A model generated the notes under the pieces. That model saw only the letters and a program-made list of their open reading frames with translations, was not told the DNA's origin and searched no databases. The position numbers were made by a program, and so were the translations under genes. From positions 1 to 14,274 of the forward strand of contig MU634218.1 in the NCBI GenBank assembly GCA_026770595.1: 14,274 nucleotides of DNA, given 5' to 3'. Positions 9,101-14,274 of the stretch are shown here, piece after piece. Source of the stretch: Ochromonadaceae sp. CCMP2298 (lineage: Eukaryota > Sar > Synurophyceae > Ochromonadales > Ochromonadaceae). How positions within the stretch are numbered: the first letter of the stretch is position 1; the number at the start of each line of letters is the position of its first letter.

Positions 9101-12100
9101 ATCTCCCTTCTCCTTCGTGAGGTACATGTGGTACAGCAGTCGACACGCGTTGACCAGTCGCAGCGCAATCACGAAGCTACCGCCCAGATGGATGGTGAAG
9201 GGCACGAGCAGGAGGAACACGATATTGGCCAGGATGGAGAAGATATCTAGCATATGGAAGGGGCTTGTGTAGATGTCACGCAGTGTTCCCTGGGTCGCGT
9301 GTGTAGCGTAGGCGCGCACCAGCACCTCTACCACGAACACAGTCAGCAACGAAGCCTCCAAAAGGAAGGGCAGCGTCAGTACGTCGAATTTGCCCCCCGT
9401 GAGCAGCGTGTAGAGGTCGAAGAACGCGTCCAGCGCCACGAGCAGCAACACGCACACCTGGAATACTATTGAGTCCATCCGCTTCAGCACTCTCTGCCAC
9501 CACTCCCTGCGCGCCCCCTTCGAGCTGGCGCGCAGGTCCACACTGCCATCCAGGTCACTGTCGTCGTCGCTGGGGGAGACGGAAGCAAAACTGCCCTTTG
9601 TTTTCACGAGATCTACGGAGGAGAGCTGCGTAGGCATCTTGCCAGAGAAGGTCATCGAGCCGATCCCGCCGGAAAAGTGCTGCCGCGCGCCGCTCGCCTT
9701 AAAGCTCTTGGTGGGATCGAAGTCTGACAGAAAGTCCACCTGCCGCCGGTCCAGCGCCATGATGAGCGGCCCGATCACGTCCCGCATGCGCTCGTTCGTG
9801 CCGTAGAAGTTGAACTGCACCATCGTGCGCAGCATCTTCAGCATATGCCGGGACAGCTCGTCCCAGCGGTTGCCCGCCATACTACGCACGTGCTCCGAAA
9901 CCATCTGCTGGATCAGCCCGAAGGTGCACCGGCGACTTTCATCCACGTAGGGCAGCTGGGGTACGGGGTTTTGTTTAATATCGCTCCACGTCCGCGTCAG
10001 CATAGGTATCTTGCTCGTCGCCTGGGGGTCGCGATCCACGTGCAGGCACATCAGCAGCCGCACAGCTGCGGCTTTGATATTACTAGTGACGGGCAGCTTG
10101 ATGATGGTGACTAGCGCCTCGTAGGGGAAGAGCGTGTCCAGCTTGTGCATGGCGACGTAGTTGCGGTCCATGCACATCTCCGCGCCCAGGAACATCTCCG
10201 CGATGAAGTACGCGCGCACCTTGTCCAGCGGCTTTTCCTTCACCGACCCCTGGGCGTCTGAGAATCCGTGCACGTCGTCATCGCAGTCGAATATGGCCTC
10301 TAGGGACTTGCGCTTCACCTCGGCGGAGCCGATCTCTCGCCATGTGAGCGTGATATCTGGCAGGCCGCGGGAGATGAGGTTTGAGCTGCGCACAACGGAC
10401 GAACCCTGTCCCCCCGAGAGGTACATTGAGACGTCCCCTGCCCAGGGGGTCTTCTTGGCGGTGCGGAAGTCCACCACTAGCTGGATGATGATGTCGCTAG
10501 AGTCCCCGTCGAAGAGCATGTTCGCCACCTTGCACTGGTTGCCGTCCACGCCCTTGCCCTGGCAGGAGCAGCAGGCCTGCAGTAGTTGTAGGTACATGGC
10601 GTTCATATTAGAGGAGCGCAGCTTGTCGACGAAGATCTGGATCTCCCTGGTGCCGATCTTGGTCTCCTGTAATTCCAGATTCTTGCTAAGCATCTCTGTG
10701 ACGCACTGCACTGCGATGGGCTGGGTGTTCAGGTGCGCCAGCAGCACAGGCATGAAGTCTGCGACATACATCTGGTTCTCCTGGTTGTCCTGGATGCCAT
10801 TGAACAGCACGGTGAAGCACAATTCAAGCACTGTGCGCCCCATCTTCACCAAAAAGGAGCTGTCCAGATCCCTTATCTTCGGGGACGTTGACGACATAGG
10901 CACGAGTTTGTTTATCATGCGCAGCACCACCTCCAGCGTGCCCTGCTCCCGCAGCAGATTCTGCCTCGATCTGCGCTGCTCTGCGTTCGATATGTCTATG
11001 CCGATCTTCATGTCGTTGGAGGAGATCGGGAAGCCCTGGGCAAAAATAACTGTTTTTGCGACGATCATTTTGAACAGCTCCATGTCCAAGCGGGAGGCGC
11101 TGGGCCATATGGTGTTGGACGACATGTTGGGCCGGAAGTGCGTCATGTGGTAGAACTTCTGCAGAAAGTGGCGAGCAGCGAGGCCCACGAATACGTCCAG
11201 GGGCTCTGTCGTGCCCTCCTCCTCCTCCACCTCCTCCAGCGCGTCCTCGCTGTCTCCGCCCTTCTCGCCCCCAGATCCGTTCTCCTTCGAATCACCGCCG
11301 AATCGGTTGATCACCATTGACACTGCACTGCTTTGAGAGCGTGTGGCCAGAAGCTTGAAGGTGGACACAGAGCCAGCCAGGATCTCTCCTCGCTCCATCC
11401 ACACCCCGTTCTGGCCGATCTGGCACGCTTTCCCAGAGGCCAGGTACTTCGCTGTGCTGTTGAGCTCGTTAATGCTGAACAATGCATTGGCCGCGTCCAC
11501 CTCTGGGGTGGTAGAGTATCTCAAAGCCTTGCCAGTGCTCTCCTGGCTGTGCTGCGTGTCCAGGCACAGGTACAGGCCAGAGTTCATGTGCTTGAAGCGC
11601 ACCTGCTCGGTCTTCCACTTTACCGGCCCACCCACGTAGACCGTAACCGCCTCCATGAACCACAAGAAGTTGGAGTTGAGCTGTCCCTCGTGAGAGGGCA
11701 GCAGGACAACCCGCTCCTCGTCCCCGTCCTCATACTCTGGCCCCGATTCCTCCTCGTCAAGATCCTCAAAGTCTCTCACAGTCGCCGCCTCCTCCGCCAG
11801 ACTCTCCACCTTTCGATCCGCTATGGAGACGTTGCTGAGCGTCTCGGGGTCGTGGATGAACACCAGCTGACTGGCCAGCAGCAAGCGCTTGTCGATTATG
11901 TCTGAGCTGCTCTGGAAGATGTTCAGCCGCCACGAGGTGCTCTCCAGAGAGCAGTTGATCTCGCGGTCCGAGCCCGGGGCTGGGTTTCTGTCCGCCGAGT
12001 GGATGAACTCAGACCCGCGCTCCGGCACCTTCATGTACACCTCGATGTTGCTCAGGATGCGGTCGCCCTCCTTGTCGATCTTGAAGCGCGGCTGCACCTG

Positions 12101-12747
12101 CAGCCAGCAGTAGGCGTTGCCCGAGGGATCCAGGCCCACGCGCACGTTTTCCCGCTCTGCCTTGGCGAGTTTGCCCGGGATCACTTGCAGGTACTTGCCG
12201 GACTTGACGTGGAAGAGTTGTATGAAGTCGCCGAATAGCACCACCTGTCCGCGCTTTTTTCGCATATAGTTGTCGTTCAGCTTGTTCTCGTTATCGGTCC
12301 CTCGCTGTTCGGTTATGGAGTGGTATATAAATGCATAAGCGAGTGCGAAGCGAGTGCGAAGCGAAAGCGTAAGTGCGGCATACCTCCAGAGCCTTCAGGT
12401 AGTTGATCTCGCTCTCCTCCACGATGATCCGCTTGTCCATACTGTACTTCTCCAGGAAGGCATTCAGCTCGCGCGATGCAGAGTACTGCCTCTGAAGGTG
12501 CACGCAAAAGATTGCATCGTGGATTGAAGTCATATGATCGATGCCGACGACATCCTCCAGCAGGATTCCTTCCACGCTGAGGAAGCAGTTGAGAGCCACG
12601 TCGTTGAGCACGACATAGTCTCCGATTTTCAAGGAATCTGCAAGAGAAAGGGATTGTAATGGACACAGGCAATAGATCATCAGCTGTGGAACGTGCAGAG
12701 CAGCATATCAAAGTCGGCGTACCTCGATCAAGGTCGGACTTTGCCAT
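3134..12747 (-). CDS. ITPR: IP3 receptor-like calcium-release channel with an internal voltage-sensor-like domain
   Basis: Complete gene. Exons 12747-12723, 12637-12384 and 12304-3134 join in frame to about 3149 residues (MAKSDLDRDSLKIGDYVV start, TAA stop). Mammalian IP3Rs have about 2700. Order: N-terminal trefoil ~8-225 (FGDFIQLFHVKSGKYL, SLESTSWRL); MIR ~316-425; RIH/armadillo ~462-960 (including LHVDRDPQ and NFYGTNERMRDVI); voltage-sensor-like helices ~1036-1151; a long helical region; RIH-associated ~2015-2140 (QGPCDGNQ). Six membrane segments follow at ~2290-2533 with filter GGGVGD at 2488-2493 and TM6 NIIFGIIIDTF. Then come the linker CFICG...H...EHNMWNYL at ~2546-2580, a coiled coil ~2632-2665 and an acidic repetitive tail ~2695-3149. 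By family, this is a tetrameric Ca2+ channel of the ER or another internal store. IP3-contact residues in the RIH half are mostly changed, so canonical IP3 gating is doubtful. It is not a ryanodine receptor, being too short and without RyR/SPRY repeats. Confidence 0.95.
3409..3532 (-). repeat. Two-unit degenerate repeat in the channel's C-terminal tail
   Basis: Two imperfect copies about 72 nt apart encode YHTYGDEADNEAEATGVGD and YHTYADADADNEAEASGVGED. They lie in frame in the acidic tail, close to the C-terminus. The spacing is a multiple of three, which fits expansion under coding constraint. Confidence 0.75.
3873..4020 (-). repeat. 15-nt minisatellite encoding AEPTA pentapeptides in the channel tail
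   Basis: About eight to nine imperfect 15-nt units (plus-strand consensus gcagtaggctcagca) encode tandem AEPTA-like pentapeptides with variants such as TAVEPTA and ETGIEL. One interval is short. The frame stays open throughout. The region is low-complexity, acidic and probably disordered. Confidence 0.88.
4105..4164 (-). repeat. 12-nt minisatellite encoding EVPG/EVPE repeats in the channel tail
   Basis: Four to five tandem 12-nt units encode alternating EVPG and EVPE tetrapeptides. They sit upstream, in coding order, of the AEPTA repeats. All units are multiples of three, so length changes keep the frame. Confidence 0.85.
4855..5720 (-). other. Channel pore module: six membrane segments, GGGVGD filter and Cys/His linker
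   Basis: Sub-feature of the complete channel. TM1 starts at ATFLTAVVINCLFVV; TM2 is in FQNMVAAFVLILNLVV; TM3 and TM4 span about MYFCAYLALSLLGLLA to YYLPFLLLDIV; TM5 is LLMTVVLAIFVTYIFAYFIF. The pore loop carries GGGVGD (5122-5105). TM6 is FLIVIVMMLNIIFGIIIDTF. CFICG and a later H...EHNMW form the C2H2-type linker that couples the pore to the cytosolic domain in IP3Rs. Every landmark matches the mammalian arrangement, so this pore should conduct cations including Ca2+. Confidence 0.93.
9120..9478 (-). other. Voltage-sensor-like four-helix segment inside the channel
   Basis: Sub-feature of the complete channel, residues ~1036-1151. S1-like helix FQVCVLLLVALDAFFDLYTLL has acidic D1052/D1056. 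The S2-like helix contains F1083-VV-E1086-VLV-R1090, the F-x2-E-x3-K/R pattern of the charge-transfer centre in voltage-gated channels. The S3-like helix FHMLDIFSIL has D1113. The S4-like helix has R1142-x2-N1145-x2-R1148, the three-residue gating-charge spacing with Asn in the middle position. Four helices return the chain to the same side, so the pore topology is kept. IP3R family members I know of have no membrane segments here. Function as a real voltage sensor is inference. Confidence 0.75.
12305..12383 (-). other. Intron 2 of the first IP3R-like gene (79 nt)
   Basis: Donor CTGGAG|GTATGC and acceptor CGAACAG|CGA. It is phase 0 after codon 93. Splicing joins NYLKALE to RGTDNENKLNDNYM. It contains three tandem 11-nt units (see the repeat at 12337-12369). 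Confidence 0.9.
12337..12369. repeat. 11-nt tandem repeat inside intron 2
   Basis: Three adjacent units on the plus strand: aagcgagtgcg twice, then aagcgaaagcg. They take up over 40% of the 79-nt intron. Confidence 0.9.
12638..12722 (-). other. Intron 1 of the first IP3R-like gene (85 nt)
   Basis: Donor CGAG|GTACGC and acceptor TCTCTTGCAG|ATTCC. It is phase 1 after 25 coding bases. Splicing links MAKSDLDR to DSLKIGDYVVLN. Position and phase match intron 1 of the second copy. Confidence 0.88.
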
Positions 12748-13227
12748 GATTTTGGTGTCGCCCAGAGCAAGCTGTGTGGTGCTCTTACTTATTCAACCAT
12801 GTCGCACTGGCTCTCTCCCTCGCTGGGCGCCGAAGGTGCGCAGTGTAGACGAATTGGCTACAGGGCACCGGTGACTGTGGCAAGGCTTGCTCACAAGCAC
12901 AAAGGCTCGCACGCACAGGAATGAACAGACTGAGATGAACTACCGGTATAAAGTCCTGAAAAAATCAATCGTGAGGAGCGGCAAATCCTCGCGGAATAGT
13001 AACGGCTGCATAGTACGTACCGTTGCCTTCTATATTTGGTGGGGTTTTTCATGCTGAGATTCTCTTCTCTAAAGGGAGGATCGGTATTTGGGGAAATCGG
13101 AAAGAAACGGCTCGCCACGTCAGTGGCCGCCACTCGATGGCAGGATCGAAGGTTGGAGGTTGTCGATCGTCTCATTTGGGCTCTTGGAGTCGATTGTGAC
13201 AGCCCTAGAAGCGCTTGGGCCGAAGAT
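12748..13227 (-). promoter_or_regulatory. Upstream region of the first IP3R-like gene
   Basis: A 480-nt stretch between the stop of the transposase-like gene and the channel ATG, with no convincing coding gene. It presumably holds the 3' end of the former and the promoter and 5' UTR of the latter. A CCAAT on the coding strand (12857-12853) lies about 106 nt upstream of the ATG, but one pentamer is weak evidence. Confidence 0.45.
12956..13020 (-). other. Possible 5' UTR intron of the first IP3R-like gene (65 nt)
   Basis: On the coding strand a good donor, ACG|GTACGT, is followed 65 nt later by a strong acceptor, GATTTTTTCAG|GAC. The length fits the coding introns here (66-85 nt). Splicing would leave a short upstream ORF starting MKNPTKYRRQR and ending soon after the junction. 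Without transcript data this is only a candidate. Confidence 0.35.
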
Positions 13228-14274
13228 CTACGGCCCACAAGATCTGGAGATGGCTCTCTGGCAGGTGGTTATGTGGCAGGTTAGACATGTCAATATAGTC
13301 ATTGTGTGTATGCAGACAGGTCTAACGAGCTCTAGCACGTCCTCCACGATGCGTGCAGATGTCGGCTCCATCTCCCAGCACCGGCACATGGTGCGCCAGA
13401 CCTCCGCGGGCGTCCCCATGCCGAAGCGCCGCGGGTCATCGAACTCGTACTTGCTGCTGAGGCTGGTGTGGAAGGCCATCGACAGCTTCAGGTCAGCAAA
13501 CCCATGTGCGTCGAGCCCACGGCATATCTCCGGTGAGTCCCCGCACACCTTGCCTGCGTATCTGTTGTCGCTGTTCGTCTGCCCCATGCACCTCAGCTGC
13601 CGATCTTTAAACCCCAGCTGACCAATGTACTCCTGTGCCTCCTTCTCCCACCACTGCGACAGACCGTCGTGAAAGAGGATGAAGTCATTGGCGTGCGCGG
13701 AGCCGGCGTATATCCGCGTAGACTCGGCCACCACGTGGTCAATCAGGTCAGTCACGCAGACTAGCGCGTGTCTGGTCTTGTTGCCCCGTGTCAGCACTGC
13801 ATTAACCATCTTCTCCCAGTCGTCGCCGTATCTTTCCTTGTAACCTGAACCAGGAAGACCCCAGGGCTTAGCCAGCGGCAGCACCCGCGCCATTTCTGCT
13901 TGCTGTGCCTGTACCCATGCCTTCCTCCCTACCACCCACTTGCCCGTATAGTTGAAGGGCACTGCCTTCTCCCCCCTGCAGGTGCCGTCTGCGTCCCGCA
14001 CGACTGCACACCCGAAGCAGCCGCGCGCCTCAGGGGGGAACTTCATAGCAGTCTTCTTCGACTTGGCAGGGAGCACTCCTCCGTACTGCAGGGGGGTCGG
14101 CGTCTTGTCGAAGGTGTTCCGGGAGATGCGGTTCTCGAACTTGGACGTGTGCCCCAAGATGACCTTCTTGTGGTTTTCGTCCCACCACGCAATCTGGTAG
14201 ACTGTCAGTGGTGGGAAGGGGGAGTCCGTGACCTCAGCGCAGCCGGGGAGCATGTCGCCTAGCTCCAGCTGCCT
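13228..14274 (-). CDS. Putative diverged Tc1/mariner-like DDE transposase (N-terminus beyond the window)
   Basis: Open frame from the window edge to TAG at 13228, about 348 residues. The first visible ATG is at 14253, but the frame stays open upstream of it (RQLELGD), so the N-terminus is probably missing. The resemblance is to a DDE/RNase H-like core: AWWDEN (possible first Asp), then NDFILFHDGLSQWW (second Asp, like the HDNA block of Tc1/mariner), then GDSPEICRGLDAHGFADL, which resembles the SPDLNPIE block carrying the third acidic residue. The first two Asp are much farther apart (~170 residues) than in Tc1, so activity is uncertain. No terminal inverted repeats were found. The last ~23 codons before AGAGCC could be a 69-nt in-frame intron (13326-13258, GTTAGA...GCCAG); the stop is the same either way. 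It may instead be an unrelated protist-specific family. Confidence 0.5.
   Translation of the reverse strand, partial: RQLELGDMLPGCAEVTDSPFPPLTVYQIAWWDENHKKVILGHTSKFENRISRNTFDKTPTPLQYGGVLPAKSKKTAMKFPPEARGCFGCAVVRDADGTCRGEKAVPFNYTGKWVVGRKAWVQAQQAEMARVLPLAKPWGLPGSGYKERYGDDWEKMVNAVLTRGNKTRHALVCVTDLIDHVVAESTRIYAGSAHANDFILFHDGLSQWWEKEAQEYIGQLGFKDRQLRCMGQTNSDNRYAGKVCGDSPEICRGLDAHGFADLKLSMAFHTSLSSKYEFDDPRRFGMGTPAEVWRTMCRCWEMEPTSARIVEDVLELVRPVCIHTMTILTCLTCHITTCQRAISRSCGP

Noticed and set aside
3134-12747. Ryanodine receptor instead of IP3 receptor
   Set aside because: The length, and the IP3R-type RIH landmarks (LHVDRDPQ, REQ helix, QGPC..NQ) point to IP3R. No SPRY or RyR repeats are visible.
2705-13005. 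An 11-nt string (gcggaatagta) found upstream of both channel genes (about 2714-2724 and 12991-13001)
   Set aside because: The two occurrences are in opposite orientation relative to their genes, and an 11-mer match between two ~500-nt regions is not far from chance.
12891-13238. Minus-strand frame of 115 aa in the spacer upstream of the channel
   Set aside because: No recognisable motif, and it crosses a better-supported candidate intron. It is more likely leader sequence.

Overview
The window comes from a nuclear genome of a eukaryote, most likely a single-celled protist or alga. It has short GT-AG introns (66-85 nt), very large exons, and genes for inositol 1,4,5-trisphosphate receptor (IP3R/ITPR)-type calcium-release channels, a family not known from bacteria. 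The exact lineage cannot be read from the sequence. All genes lie on the minus strand, so transcription runs from high to low coordinates.

Layout in transcription order: (1) 14274-13228, a gene entering from the window edge, encoding a protein that resembles a diverged Tc1/mariner-like DDE transposase. (2) 13227-12748, a non-coding stretch holding the 5' region of the first channel gene, with a possible 65-nt UTR intron. (3) 12747-3134, a complete IP3R-like channel gene of three exons (25, 254 and 9171 nt) encoding about 3149 residues. (4) 3133-2542, an AT-richer spacer with a 144-nt foldback structure (38-bp perfect stem). (5) 2541-1, a second IP3R-like gene with the same intron positions and phases, cut by the window edge after about 799 residues. 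The two channel genes are tandem paralogues.

The complete channel has the IP3R order: N-terminal trefoil, MIR, armadillo/RIH regions, RIH-associated domain, six C-terminal membrane segments with a GGGVGD filter, a Cys/His linker and a coiled coil. Three things stand out. A four-helix segment at residues ~1036-1151 carries the sequence signatures of a voltage-sensor domain inside what is normally the cytosolic part. Most residues known to contact IP3 in the armadillo half of the mammalian binding core are replaced in both paralogues. A ~455-residue acidic, repeat-rich tail follows the coiled coil. The paralogues also share a patch that is 96% identical at the nucleotide level inside otherwise much more diverged sequence, which suggests gene conversion.

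If the reading is right, this locus encodes a pair of intracellular-type calcium channels, at least one of which may sense membrane voltage and may not respond to IP3 in the canonical way.
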